A stretch of DNA of 64,000 bases from Enterococcus raffinosus (GTDB taxonomy: Bacteria > Bacillota > Bacilli > Lactobacillales > Enterococcaceae), in contig NZ_JXLA01000017.1 in NCBI RefSeq assembly GCF_001886185.1, positions 1 through 64,000 of the forward strand. The letters are read 5' to 3'. Numbering within the stretch: the first letter of the stretch is position 1; each line of letters starts with the position of its first letter. This document shows positions 46,668 to 54,595 of the stretch, piece after piece. A program made the position numbers and the translations under genes. The notes under the pieces were generated by a model. It had not been told where the DNA came from, did not search any database, and saw only the letters and a program-made list of their open reading frames with translations.

Positions 46668-47114
46668 TTATTCAAAAATCTGATAGATTTCTTCAGCGTC
46701 TGTGACAGTCATCAGTTTTTGACGGACATCCTCATGCATCAGCTTTCGAGAAAGCTTACTAAGAATTCTCAAATGTTCATCATTTGATGTTTCTGGAACA
46801 GCAATCAAAAACATCAAGTGAACGGGTTTACCATCCATTGAATCGTATTGAATTCCCGCTTGACTACGACCAAATGCCAATGAAGGTTCCGCAACCGCCG
46901 CACTTTTTCCATGAGGAATCGCTACCCCAAACCCAATCCCCGTAGTGCTTTCTTCTTCTCTCTTCATTACAGCTTCTAAGTAAACGCTATCATTTGTTAC
47001 AACACCCTTTGTTAAAAAGGTGTTCGCAAGCTCACTGATCGCTGCTTGCTTATCTGTCGTTTTTAGATCAAAATTGATAAAGGCTGGCTTCAATACATCA
47101 CGAATTTCTGTCAT
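46668..47114 (-). CDS. PTS fructose-family EIIA
   Basis: A 148-aa cytosolic phosphocarrier. The phosphohistidine lies in GFGVAIPHGKSAAV, the usual fructose/mannitol EIIA context. It accepts phosphate from HPr and passes it to the EIIB domain encoded next, six bases downstream. The ribosome site is AGGAG before the ATG. It follows the deoC-like gene by four bases. Confidence 0.92.
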   Translation of the reverse strand: MTEIRDVLKPAFINFDLKTTDKQAAISELANTFLTKGVVTNDSVYLEAVMKREEESTTGIGFGVAIPHGKSAAVAEPSLAFGRSQAGIQYDSMDGKPVHLMFLIAVPETSNDEHLRILSKLSRKLMHEDVRQKLMTVTDAEEIYQIFE

Positions 47115-47118
47115 TTCT

Positions 47119-47796
47119 CTACTCCTTTAAATTCTTATATTCTTCTACGATTTTGATCCCTGAGCTTGTTCCTAATCGTTCCGCCCCTGCTTCAATCATC
47201 TTCAAAGCAGTATCCAAATCACGAATGCCGCCAGCTGCTTTTACTTTCACTTCATTCCCTACGATTTTTTTCATTAAGGCAACATCTTCTACTGTTGCTC
47301 CTCCTGTACCGAATCCTGTTGACGTTTTGACAAAATCAGGTTTTACCTCTTTGGCGATTTCACAAACCGCGATTTTTTCTTCATCGGTTAAGTAGCAATT
47401 CTCTAAAATAACCTTACTGATAATTCCGCCTTCACGAGAAGCATTCACAATTGCTTTCATTTCTTCTCGAATATACTTCGTATCCCCCTCTTTTAATTTG
47501 CCAATATTGATTACATAATCAATTTCATCCGCACCGTTTTTAATGGCGTCCTTTACTTCAAAAACTTTTGTTTCAATTGTTGTCTGCCCCAAAGGAAATC
47601 CGATAGCCGCTCCTACATGAACCTTACTGTCTTTCAAAAACTCTCGACACATCTCTACAGGATAAGAATTAATCGCTACCATTTTAAAGCCATACTCATC
47701 CGCTTCCTTACATAGCTGTTCAAGTCCTTCTTTGGTTGCGTCGGCCTTCAACAATGTGTGATCCACCATATTCGCTAATTTTTTCAACTCAATCAT
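47119..47796 (-). CDS. deoC: Deoxyribose-phosphate aldolase family (DeoC)
   Basis: A 225-aa class I aldolase. The Schiff-base lysine is in DFVKTSTGFGTGGAT, and a second conserved lysine is in VKVKAAGGIRD. DeoC normally splits 2-deoxyribose-5-phosphate into acetaldehyde and glyceraldehyde-3-phosphate. Here it is the first gene of a PTS/dehydrogenase operon with no nucleoside phosphorylase or deoB, so it may cleave a different keto- or deoxy-sugar phosphate. The ATG at 47796 is seven bases from AAAGGAG. Confidence 0.88.
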   Translation of the reverse strand: MIELKKLANMVDHTLLKADATKEGLEQLCKEADEYGFKMVAINSYPVEMCREFLKDSKVHVGAAIGFPLGQTTIETKVFEVKDAIKNGADEIDYVINIGKLKEGDTKYIREEMKAIVNASREGGIISKVILENCYLTDEEKIAVCEIAKEVKPDFVKTSTGFGTGGATVEDVALMKKIVGNEVKVKAAGGIRDLDTALKMIEAGAERLGTSSGIKIVEEYKNLKE

Positions 47797-47830
47797 CCAC
47801 TTGCTCCTTTTCATTTTTATTTACATCTTT

Positions 47831-47858
47831 ATATTATCATTTGTTTTCATTTTGTCAA
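47831..47858 (-). promoter_or_regulatory. Promoter of the deoC-PTS-dehydrogenase operon
   Basis: Minus-strand TTGACA (47853-47858), 16-base spacer, TAATAT (47831-47836). The spacer holds the direct repeat AAATGAAAACAAATGA, a possible DeoR-family operator. Confidence 0.6.
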
Positions 47859-47886
47859 TATATAAAAATAAAAAAGTAGAAACAAA

Positions 47887-47925
47887 ACAAAAAAAACACG
47901 CCTTTACATGCTTAAAGGAGTGTTT
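47887..47925 (-). terminator. Terminator of the persulfide operon
   Basis: Minus-strand AAACACTCCTTT/AAAGGCGTGTTT stem with an eight-T tail. Confidence 0.85.
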
Positions 47926-47955
47926 CCGGTATTACTATTTGAAAGCAAATGAAAG

Positions 47956-48255
47956 TTATCTAACTAATTCTCCTGGCCAAGCTGCGGTGCCGCCTAACAC
48001 ATTGATTACATTGTAGCTTTGTCCAGCCAAAAAAGCACAAGCATTTTCAGACCGAGCACCGGATTGGCAAATTAAATAATAGTCTTTACTGTCATCAAGT
48101 TCTGTCATACTACTGCTTAAACTGCTCAATGGCAGATTCTTGGCATGAGGAACATGCCCCATTTGATATTCATAACTCTCTCGAACATCAATGATCTCCA
48201 ATTCCTTATGATTCGCTAACTGGTAAAAATCTCTCATAGTAATTGAACTAGTCAT
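47956..48255 (-). CDS. Single-domain rhodanese
   Basis: A 99-aa rhodanese-fold protein. The active-site loop is CQSGARS in YYLICQSGARSENACAFL, and the N-terminal IIDVRESYEYQMGHVPHAKNL is the classic rhodanese strand. It would carry a persulfide on the active-site cysteine. Its start overlaps the stop of the CoA-disulfide reductase gene by eight bases, so translation is coupled. It is the last gene of the CstR-controlled operon. Confidence 0.9.
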   Translation of the reverse strand: MTSSITMRDFYQLANHKELEIIDVRESYEYQMGHVPHAKNLPLSSLSSSMTELDDSKDYYLICQSGARSENACAFLAGQSYNVINVLGGTAAWPGELVR

Positions 48256-49897
48256 AAATCAATTCCTCCGGTCTCACAGTTTTATATAAAGCAAATGCGC
48301 CGTCCAAATTTTTCACTTTGAAGCCCCTTTGCTTTAGAATACGTTCAGCGACATAGCTACGTAGACCACTATGGCAACTAACAATATATTCTTTTGCTGG
48401 ATCCAGCTCGCTGATTCTTTCACGCAATTGATTCAGAGGAATATTGATTGCGCTAGAAAAACGACCATTCGCTAATTCTTCAGGATTTCGTACATCCAGT
48501 AACTGACTGCCATTTTGCTGCTCTTGCTTTAATTGATACCATTGAATCGAGTCGCTCATACCTTCAGAGAGATTGATCGCTGCATAGCCCAACATATTGA
48601 CGGGGTCCTTTGCAGAACCAAAAGGTGGTGCATAGGTGAATTCTAATTCAGGTAAATCAAAAATTGTTAATCCGCCCTTGATAGCTGTCGCCAGAATATC
48701 GATACGTTTATCTATCCCTTTGGCGCCCACACCTTGAGCCCCATAAATTTTTCCAGTTTTCGGATCAAACACTAATTTCAATACTAGATCACTTGCATTC
48801 GGATAATACCCTGCATGGTCCTTCCCAGAAACATGGACCACTTGATAATCCAACCCTAATTGCTTCACCGCGCGTTCACTTAGACCTGTCGCAGCGGCAG
48901 CTAGATCAAACACACGGACGATCGCAGTCCCGATACTTCCACGATTTGTTCGTTGCAGACCAGCAATAGTATCAGCCACTTGGCGTCCTTGACGATTTGC
49001 TGGTGAAGCAAGTGAAATCAACGCATCTTCACCGCTGACTTGTTGTTTGACCACGATCGCATCGCCAACCGCAAAAATGTCTGGTAGACTAGTTTGATAA
49101 GATTCATCCACTAGGATACCGCCGCCTAAACCTGTTTGTATCCCCGCTTGTTTCGCTAATGTATTCTCTGGTCGAACACCCACTGATAGAATCGTAAGAT
49201 CTGAATATACTTCTTCTCCATTGCTCAACAGGATCTTCTGTCCCTTTTCACTGAAGCTTTGCGCAGATTCTCCAGTAATGACATGAACCCCTTTATTCAT
49301 CAACTCATTTTTGACATATGCGGCCATCTCTTCATCTAACGGTGGCAAAACATGAGGTGCCTTCTCAATAACTGTGACTTCTAATCCCCGTGACTTTAAA
49401 TTCTCTGCCATTTCTAGTCCGATAAATCCTGCACCGATCACTGTTGCCTTGGTTGGGGCTTTTTCTAAAGCCTGCATGATTCGATCCAAATCTGGTACAT
49501 TGCGTAAGCTGTAAACATTCTCACTCTCAGCCAATCCAGCCATTTCTGGAATCAATGGCTTTGCACCAGGAGATAAAATCAATTTGTCATAGCTTTCTTC
49601 AAAGCTTCCTTGATCATTTTCGACGGTCACCGTTTTTCTTTCTGGAGAAATAGCTGTAACTTCGTGGAAAGGACGAACATCCAAATTAAAACGCGCCTTT
49701 AACGATTCCGGTGTTTGAACCAAAAGAGCGTCACGATCCGCGATCTCTCCAGAAACATAATAAGGCAACCCGCAATTAGCAAATGACACAAAAGGTCCCT
49801 TTTCTAACACAACAATCTCTGCTTCTTCCATTAACCGACGCAAACGCGTAGCCGCTGACATTCCGCCTGCAACGCCGCCTACAATAACAATCTTCAT
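48248..49897 (-). CDS. CoA-disulfide/CoA-persulfide reductase with C-terminal rhodanese domain
   Basis: A 549-aa fusion. Residues 1-450 are a pyridine nucleotide-disulfide reductase with the FAD loop GGVAGGMSAATRLR and the single active-site cysteine C42 in SFANCGLPYYVSG. Residues about 465-549 are a rhodanese domain with CHSGLRS. Proteins with this architecture reduce CoA disulfide or CoA persulfide with NAD(P)H, the rhodanese domain presenting the sulfane sulfur. It sits between two rhodanese genes, downstream of a CstR-type operator, as expected for persulfide clearance. Confidence 0.93.
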   Translation of the reverse strand: MKIVIVGGVAGGMSAATRLRRLMEEAEIVVLEKGPFVSFANCGLPYYVSGEIADRDALLVQTPESLKARFNLDVRPFHEVTAISPERKTVTVENDQGSFEESYDKLILSPGAKPLIPEMAGLAESENVYSLRNVPDLDRIMQALEKAPTKATVIGAGFIGLEMAENLKSRGLEVTVIEKAPHVLPPLDEEMAAYVKNELMNKGVHVITGESAQSFSEKGQKILLSNGEEVYSDLTILSVGVRPENTLAKQAGIQTGLGGGILVDESYQTSLPDIFAVGDAIVVKQQVSGEDALISLASPANRQGRQVADTIAGLQRTNRGSIGTAIVRVFDLAAAATGLSERAVKQLGLDYQVVHVSGKDHAGYYPNASDLVLKLVFDPKTGKIYGAQGVGAKGIDKRIDILATAIKGGLTIFDLPELEFTYAPPFGSAKDPVNMLGYAAINLSEGMSDSIQWYQLKQEQQNGSQLLDVRNPEELANGRFSSAINIPLNQLRERISELDPAKEYIVSCHSGLRSYVAERILKQRGFKVKNLDGAFALYKTVRPEELIYD

Positions 49898-49898
49898 T

Positions 49899-50210
49899 TT
49901 ACTTTCCTCCTCTGGTCGGTCCCTGCCAACGATTCATACCACCCTGCACATTTGTGACCGTATACCCTTTTTGTTTCAAAACCTTCGCCGCTTGTTTGCT
50001 GCGCATTCCGGATTGACAAACGACATAAAGTTCTTTTTCTTTTCCTTTATATCGATCGATTTTATTTAATGGATAATTCACCGCCTTAGCAATATGCCCT
50101 CTACGGTATTCTTCTGGTGTTCGAACATCGATTAATATAATTGATTGTTTAAGCTTATCTGCTAGTTCATTTGTTGAAATACTTGGTATCTTTTGAAATA
50201 GTTTAAACAT
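49899..50210 (-). CDS. Single-domain rhodanese (first gene of the operon)
   Basis: A 103-aa protein with rhodanese strands ILIDVRTPEEYRRGHIAKAVNYPL and the active-site loop CQSGMRS. The ATG at 50210 has AAGGAGTG six bases upstream; the frame is open further to 50336 but that part covers the promoter. It is separated from the CoA-disulfide reductase start by one base, so the two are one unit. Expected role: sulfurtransferase accepting persulfide from low-molecular-weight donors. Confidence 0.9.
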   Translation of the reverse strand: MFKLFQKIPSISTNELADKLKQSIILIDVRTPEEYRRGHIAKAVNYPLNKIDRYKGKEKELYVVCQSGMRSKQAAKVLKQKGYTVTNVQGGMNRWQGPTRGGK

Positions 50211-50239
50211 CTTCTTCACTCCTTTTCTATCACTTATAA

Positions 50240-50255
50240 ATACCTCATAGGGTAT
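50240..50255. promoter_or_regulatory. CstR-type operator at the rhodanese promoter
   Basis: ATACCTCATAGGGTAT, an ATACC/GGTAT inverted repeat, sits directly downstream of the -10 of the minus-strand promoter, covering the expected transcription start. Confidence 0.75.
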
Positions 50256-50256
50256 T

Positions 50257-50284
50257 TTTATCATAAAAAATCTAATCCTGTCAA
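50257..50284 (-). promoter_or_regulatory. Promoter of the rhodanese-CoADR operon
   Basis: Minus-strand TTGACA (50279-50284), 16-base spacer, GATAAA (50257-50262), adjacent to the operator. Confidence 0.65.
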
Positions 50285-50324
50285 TCATCTTGATTGATTC
50301 ATTTTCTTGATAAAAGCTATCCAC

Positions 50325-50354
50325 TTGACGAGACATACCCTCTCTAGGTATATT
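50325..50354 (+). promoter_or_regulatory. cstR promoter
   Basis: TTGACG (50325-50330), 18-base spacer, TATATT (50349-50354). The operator lies inside the spacer, so bound CstR would block RNA polymerase. Confidence 0.7.
50335..50351. promoter_or_regulatory. CstR-type operator at the cstR promoter
   Basis: ATACCCTCTCTAGGTAT, the second ATACC/GGTAT inverted repeat, between -35 and -10. Confidence 0.75.
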
Positions 50355-50389
50355 CTTTGTAAGATCATTCTTAAAGGAAGTGCATATAG

Positions 50390-50650
50390 ATGGAAATCGA
50401 AGAAAAAAAAATCCTTAATCGGTTGAAACGAACGGAAGGACAAATTCGCGGCGTACAAAAAATGATTGAGGAGAAAAAGGAATGTATCGACGTCATTACC
50501 CAATTAAGTGCCGTACGCTCTAGTATTGATCGTGTGATGGGAATGATCGTCGCTGAAAATTTGAAGAACTGCTTTGAAAACCCTGATAAAAATCCAGAGG
50601 AACAAGCGCAAAAATTAGAACAAGCAATAAATATGATAATTAAGAAATAA
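50390..50650 (+). CDS. cstR: CstR-type persulfide-sensing repressor (CsoR family)
   Basis: An 86-aa all-helical CsoR-family protein. The two conserved cysteines are C32 (KECIDVI) and C61 (ENLKNC). The position four residues before C61, a histidine in copper-sensing CsoR, is asparagine (N57), which points to CstR rather than a copper sensor. CstR releases DNA when its cysteines form di- to tetrasulfide links with reactive sulfur species. It is divergent from, and should repress, the rhodanese-CoADR operon and itself through the two ATACC/GGTAT sites. Confidence 0.92.
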   Translation: MEIEEKKILNRLKRTEGQIRGVQKMIEEKKECIDVITQLSAVRSSIDRVMGMIVAENLKNCFENPDKNPEEQAQKLEQAINMIIKK

Positions 50651-50659
50651 GGTGTAATA

Positions 50660-50974
50660 ATGAACGTTGTTTTTCATATTGATGAAATAGAAAAATGGAC
50701 AGAAACTGCTAATAATGTTAAAAACCTGTTGAAAGAACCTAAAAAAATAGCTATTATTGTTTTAATTAACGGAAAGGCGATTGAAGGGTACCTTGATCCT
50801 AAAAATCAATCGTTCATCGCTACAGAAGGGGTAACCTTTCATGCCTGCAATAATGCGATGAGAGCTTACAAGATCACAAAAGAACAGTTACCAAAGAATG
50901 TTGTTGTCGTACCTTCAGGTGTTTTGGATCTGATCGAACTACAGTCAGAAGATTACGCCTATATTAAGCCGTAA
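50660..50974 (+). CDS. DsrE-family sulfur-carrier-like protein
   Basis: A 104-aa DsrE/DsrF-like fold (VVFHIDEIEKWTETANNVKNLL, KIAIIVLINGKAIEGYL). The single conserved cysteine C63 is in FHACNNAMRAYKI, the position that carries persulfide in DsrE-type sulfurtransferases. It starts nine bases after the cstR stop with an AAGGTG ribosome site, so it is in the cstR transcript. A sulfur-trafficking role alongside the divergent rhodaneses is inferred. Confidence 0.85.
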   Translation: MNVVFHIDEIEKWTETANNVKNLLKEPKKIAIIVLINGKAIEGYLDPKNQSFIATEGVTFHACNNAMRAYKITKEQLPKNVVVVPSGVLDLIELQSEDYAYIKP

Positions 50975-51033
50975 AAGTATTCATTAGGGAACTGTTTTTG
51001 AGAAGGTGAAACTGCTCATGGGAAGGGAGTAGG

Positions 51034-51243
51034 ATGTTGAACACAATCGAAAATATCAACAAAAAAATGCATGTCACTGGCAGTCTGATCAATCTGAAAA
51101 CCATCCAGGAGAATTTTGAGAAAATTAACTCTAGGGATATTCACTCTGAAGAAGAACGAAAAGAGATCATGGATTTTTTAAACACCATTGAATCAGAGAT
51201 CGGTTCTATAGAAGAAAAAATAGCTTTTATTCGGCAGATGTGA
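51034..51243 (+). CDS. Small helical protein at the end of the cstR transcript, 69 aa
   Basis: I do not recognise it. The sequence is helical, two probable antiparallel helices (SLINLKTIQENFEKINS and EERKEIMDFLNTIESEIGSIEEKIAFI), soluble and without cysteine. A strong AAGGGAG ribosome site precedes the ATG, and a terminator follows. Its position after cstR and the DsrE gene suggests a linked sulfur function, but the lack of cysteine means it is not itself a sulfur carrier. Confidence 0.6.
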   Translation: MLNTIENINKKMHVTGSLINLKTIQENFEKINSRDIHSEEERKEIMDFLNTIESEIGSIEEKIAFIRQM

Positions 51244-51262
51244 TCATTTGAATGAATACGTG

Positions 51263-51292
51263 AAAACCTCAACCGTATTTGGTTGAGGTTTT
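51263..51292. terminator. Bidirectional terminator between the cstR transcript and a minus-strand unit
   Basis: AAAACCTCAACC/GGTTGAGGTTTT perfect 12-base arms with loop GTATTT. Confidence 0.9.
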
Positions 51293-51494
51293 ATGCTCTC
51301 TTCTGTTTTCGCTGAATCGCTTTTCGAATACCTATTCGATAAACTTTGGGGATTGCCAAGAAAAAATTCTGGGTGAATTGATACCGCTGATATTTCTCAA
51401 TGACAAAGTCGATCAATTCCACCTCTCCATATTTTTTTTGATGAAAAAGCTTAAAGCTGCGAATTTTTCGTGAGGCTTTATTAGGTTCTTTCAA
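51291..51494 (-). CDS. Possible small basic protein, 67 aa
   Basis: A lysine- and arginine-rich frame (ending RKAIQRKQKRA) begins with a TTG that overlaps the stop of the preceding gene as TTGA, and ends exactly at the shared terminator. That placement suggests a translationally coupled gene. No ribosome site is visible, and the composition is not diagnostic, so it may instead be a chance frame. No family is recognised. Confidence 0.35.
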   Translation of the reverse strand: MKEPNKASRKIRSFKLFHQKKYGEVELIDFVIEKYQRYQFTQNFFLAIPKVYRIGIRKAIQRKQKRA

Positions 51495-52369
51495 CGCGAC
51501 AAAAAGGACAAGAGATCATCAAAGTAGCGTGCTTTGGCTTCTTTATAGGTCTCTGTTCCATATCGCTCCAAATGAATGAAGTCTGTTAATTTCTTACCCC
51601 AATACTTTTTTTCAAGGTATATCGGTGTTTGGATATCCTGCTGAAAATCTTCCAAATACGCTTCAAAAATAGCTTTGTCCGCGATAAAATTCTGCTGCTG
51701 TCCCTCGAAGGCTTCTCGATCGACTTGATTGATTTCTGTCACGACACTTAAATAATCTCCGATGAACAACGGCATTTGGGCTTCACGAAAATGGACGACC
51801 CGTTCAGCTAATTTCTGATTAAGAGATAACGGATGACGCAGCGTGGCATTCCGATAGTAAGCAAAAACATATCGCTGCCATAGGTCTTCTGGAAATGTAA
51901 TTTCCCGATCTACCAGCCAAAGCAATTCATCCAAAGCTAAATCGACATAGGCGACGCCTTTTTTTATTTCCTCTGCTACTTGCTGAGAAATGCCTAAGTG
52001 ATCCTTAAAATGCTGAATTCCCAAACGAATCTCTTGTTGTTTGCTCTTTGATTCAATGACAAATTGATATTTCAATGGGCGGCCACAGGCACATTTTAAC
52101 TGGCTGTGAACACCTCGTTCATATTCATCATCAATATTCAAGGCAACAAATTCCCAATCCGAGGTTTGCAAATAATGCTTTTGTAAAAACAACGAACGAA
52201 CCTCATATTTTCTTTGCTGATAAATTAAGGCTTGCTGCGCTGGTGTCAGCTTTTCAAATAATATTTTCCGTTCGGCTCCTGAGTAGGTCACGTGACACTC
52301 TGTGGGATAGTCGCTCAACCCGTAATTTTGCGGATACCAATGGTCATAAATCTTTAAATACTTATCCAT
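51491..52369 (-). CDS. Conserved hypothetical protein, 292 aa
   Basis: I do not recognise a named family. The protein is soluble, mostly helical, rich in aromatic residues (YDHWYPQNYGLSDYP, YVFAYYRNATLRHP). It has a single CxC pair in LKCACGRPLKYQF, which could be a partial metal site. The ribosome site before the ATG at 52369 is weak. It forms a unit with the upstream repeat protein and possibly the downstream small basic frame. Confidence 0.6.
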   Translation of the reverse strand: MDKYLKIYDHWYPQNYGLSDYPTECHVTYSGAERKILFEKLTPAQQALIYQQRKYEVRSLFLQKHYLQTSDWEFVALNIDDEYERGVHSQLKCACGRPLKYQFVIESKSKQQEIRLGIQHFKDHLGISQQVAEEIKKGVAYVDLALDELLWLVDREITFPEDLWQRYVFAYYRNATLRHPLSLNQKLAERVVHFREAQMPLFIGDYLSVVTEINQVDREAFEGQQQNFIADKAIFEAYLEDFQQDIQTPIYLEKKYWGKKLTDFIHLERYGTETYKEAKARYFDDLLSFLSR

Positions 52370-52389
52370 GGAATGAACTCTTTCACCAC

Positions 52390-52656
52390 TTATTTCTTAG
52401 GATCAAATTTTTCTTCGATCTCTTTAACGATTTTTTTTGCTTCTTCTTTTAAAGAAGTATGAGGTTCTTCCTCCTCTACTGCATTAGAGCCAGAGCGGGC
52501 GATTTCTTTAGGTTCGCCAGAATTACTGCCAGCTAGTGCTTCTTGCTTATCTTCTGTTTCGCTAGAATTGGTTCCAGCTAACGCAACATCCTCTTCCGTT
52601 TTTGGTGCCATAGAACCGCGTAAACGACGGTCTTTTTCATTGTTATAGTTTGTCAT
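52390..52656 (-). CDS. Acidic low-complexity protein with three short repeats, 88 aa
   Basis: The protein is predicted disordered and strongly acidic. Three related nonamers follow one another: ALAGTNSSE, ALAGSNSGE and ARSGSNAVE, spaced 13-17 residues apart. The C-terminus turns helical and charged (LKEEAKKIVKEIEEKFDPKK). The ATG at 52656 follows AAGGAG by nine bases; a longer frame to 52677 has no site. No signal peptide is present, so it is cytoplasmic. The function is unknown. Confidence 0.6.
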   Translation of the reverse strand: MTNYNNEKDRRLRGSMAPKTEEDVALAGTNSSETEDKQEALAGSNSGEPKEIARSGSNAVEEEEPHTSLKEEAKKIVKEIEEKFDPKK

Positions 52657-52753
52657 GATCATTTGCTCCTTACTCAATTGAAATGTTATAAGAAAAACTA
52701 ATAGTGCCAGTTCTTTTTTGTATTTTACCCGATTGTCAATAAGAATACCAAAG

Positions 52754-54403
52754 TTATCCTGTTTTCATGAAGAAGCGATACCCACACCAGGCGGCTGTCG
52801 CAAACCAACTGAGCCCGCAAAGTGCAAGTATGATCGTTACATACTCTGGCGGATCATAACGCAGATAGACTACATTTTTACCAGCCTTTTGCTTGATCGT
52901 TGGCACGCCAATATTAGAAAGTGCACTAGGCGTAATTTCTTGACCCTCTTCAACTAATTTTGAATTTTGATAAAGAATTACGGGCAATTGGACGTCTCCT
53001 GCCTTCTCCGCCTCCCAAGAAATCTCTAACTGATTATGGGCCGCTGTCTTAGAAAATTTCGCTTGATTCGCTAGAATTTGTTTCTCATAACTAGCATATT
53101 TATTTTTTGTATCCTCGTGATAAATTGGTAAATAATCGGGACTAGATTTTTCGACTAGCTTCAAGGCCTTTTGCATGTCCTTATCGTAAAAACTTTGTCT
53201 CGCTTCCTCTTCAGAACCAGCGACAAAAGTATGTTTGCTAGTTAGAGATTGCTTCCCCCATTGATTAAGTTCATGAGTGACGACCTGTAAATTTTGTCCA
53301 ATACTAATTACGCTAAATGCCAGCAATAGGAACGGCAAAAACTTCTTGTCTGCCAAATCATTCACCAGCGAAGCAAAAAAGAATAGAAACAGGATCGTGA
53401 ACGGCGCAAAAAAGCGAAATGGAAACTGAATCAACGAGACAAACGGGATATTATGCGCAACGAGCCAGTCCCAAGGAATCAAACTTGTTGAAAGCAGTAA
53501 AAAGAGACCACTAAAAATCAACAACTGCTTGGTAAAACGCGATACCCTGTGCCAATAGATTAGACAAAGAAGAAAGCCCACAATCAAAATCAATCGTAAA
53601 ATTCTAGGATACTCTAGCCAATAAGCACCGCCTAAATCAATAGCCTTCTCACTCATTTCCGAGTTGGTGAAGGGCATCTTTAATTGATCTCCAGTATTAA
53701 TCAAGAGTAAGCTGATCCAAACATTGATCGACAAACAGCCATATAGCACCATAGCCTTCATTAATTGAATAATAGCCGTTCCCCAGCGTTTTCGTGCATA
53801 GGAGATAAAAAATGGAAAATAGATTAATCCTAACATTACAGCTGTCAGCATATGGATTTGGGTCATTAAAGCCATACTTACAGCGATCTTAACCACAGGA
53901 AAATGACGATTTTTTAAATCTACTAATGGGATTAAACACAACGGCAATAGACTGGTCCCCCAACTGGTGAATCCTTGATTGAGCACCCAGTAATTAATGC
54001 TATACGTTGTCATAAAAATAATTGCGGAAAACAATGCTGTATTTTCTCTAATTTTTCCATAGGTCAACAGCTTAAACAATGAGCAGCCTGCTAGTAAAGA
54101 TACCAAGAAATTCGATAATACCTGATAACGAAACCAGCTGCCTGCCAGTAAAACAAGTCCTCCTTGGAAATAAGCAAATAATGGTCCATATACAGCATTA
54201 ACAATTCGTCCAGATTGCTGAAACCCGAAGATTGAAATAAAATAGCTGAAATTTTCCGTTTTGAGTTGTTCCGCAGTCTCATAAAAACGATTGTAATGGA
54301 ACAGTGCATCTGCTCCTAAGATCATTTTGTGTGTCCAAAGTTGTGGGACCACAAATAATCCTGCAATCACAAAAATAATCAGATAGTAGCGATAACGTTT
54401 CAT
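52754..54403 (-). CDS. Polytopic membrane protein, glycosyltransferase-like (6-pyruvoyl-tetrahydropterin-synthase-related type)
   Basis: A 549-aa protein with about ten to eleven N-terminal helices, an extracellular C-terminal domain of about 120 residues (FYDKDMQKALKLVEKSSPDYLPIY...) and a final helix (IILALCGLSWFATAAW). The first extracytoplasmic loop GADALFHYNRFYE resembles the metal-binding loop of GT-C enzymes and related bacterial membrane proteins. A role in envelope polymer glycosylation is possible but not shown. A GAGGAGG ribosome site precedes the ATG. Confidence 0.6.
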   Translation of the reverse strand: MKRYRYYLIIFVIAGLFVVPQLWTHKMILGADALFHYNRFYETAEQLKTENFSYFISIFGFQQSGRIVNAVYGPLFAYFQGGLVLLAGSWFRYQVLSNFLVSLLAGCSLFKLLTYGKIRENTALFSAIIFMTTYSINYWVLNQGFTSWGTSLLPLCLIPLVDLKNRHFPVVKIAVSMALMTQIHMLTAVMLGLIYFPFFISYARKRWGTAIIQLMKAMVLYGCLSINVWISLLLINTGDQLKMPFTNSEMSEKAIDLGGAYWLEYPRILRLILIVGFLLCLIYWHRVSRFTKQLLIFSGLFLLLSTSLIPWDWLVAHNIPFVSLIQFPFRFFAPFTILFLFFFASLVNDLADKKFLPFLLLAFSVISIGQNLQVVTHELNQWGKQSLTSKHTFVAGSEEEARQSFYDKDMQKALKLVEKSSPDYLPIYHEDTKNKYASYEKQILANQAKFSKTAAHNQLEISWEAEKAGDVQLPVILYQNSKLVEEGQEITPSALSNIGVPTIKQKAGKNVVYLRYDPPEYVTIILALCGLSWFATAAWCGYRFFMKTG

Positions 54404-54552
54404 AATCGACCTCCTCGTTCATAGAAAGGAACTTTTTTGTTCGCTATCCATTCGCTTGACTTCAAGAATAGCTCCGTGTTCAAACAGCCTAACGAATGAA
54501 ATTATCGATTATTACAAACTTTACTCTATCCTATTTAAAAAAATAAACGAAA

Positions 54553-54591
54553 TAAAACGCCTATTTTCAAAATGAAAATAGACGTTTTTTA
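54553..54591 (-). terminator. Terminator of the MFS gene at 54596
   Basis: AAAACGTCTATTTTC/GAAAATAGGCGTTTT near-perfect stem. Confidence 0.85.
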
Positions 54592-54595
54592 AAAT

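Noticed and set aside
47831-47858. cre site in the deoC operon promoter
   Set aside because: TGAAAACAAATGAT lacks the central CG of the cre consensus.
50390-50650. Copper-sensing CsoR assignment
   Set aside because: The histidine copper ligand position is asparagine, and the neighbours are sulfur enzymes rather than copper transport genes.
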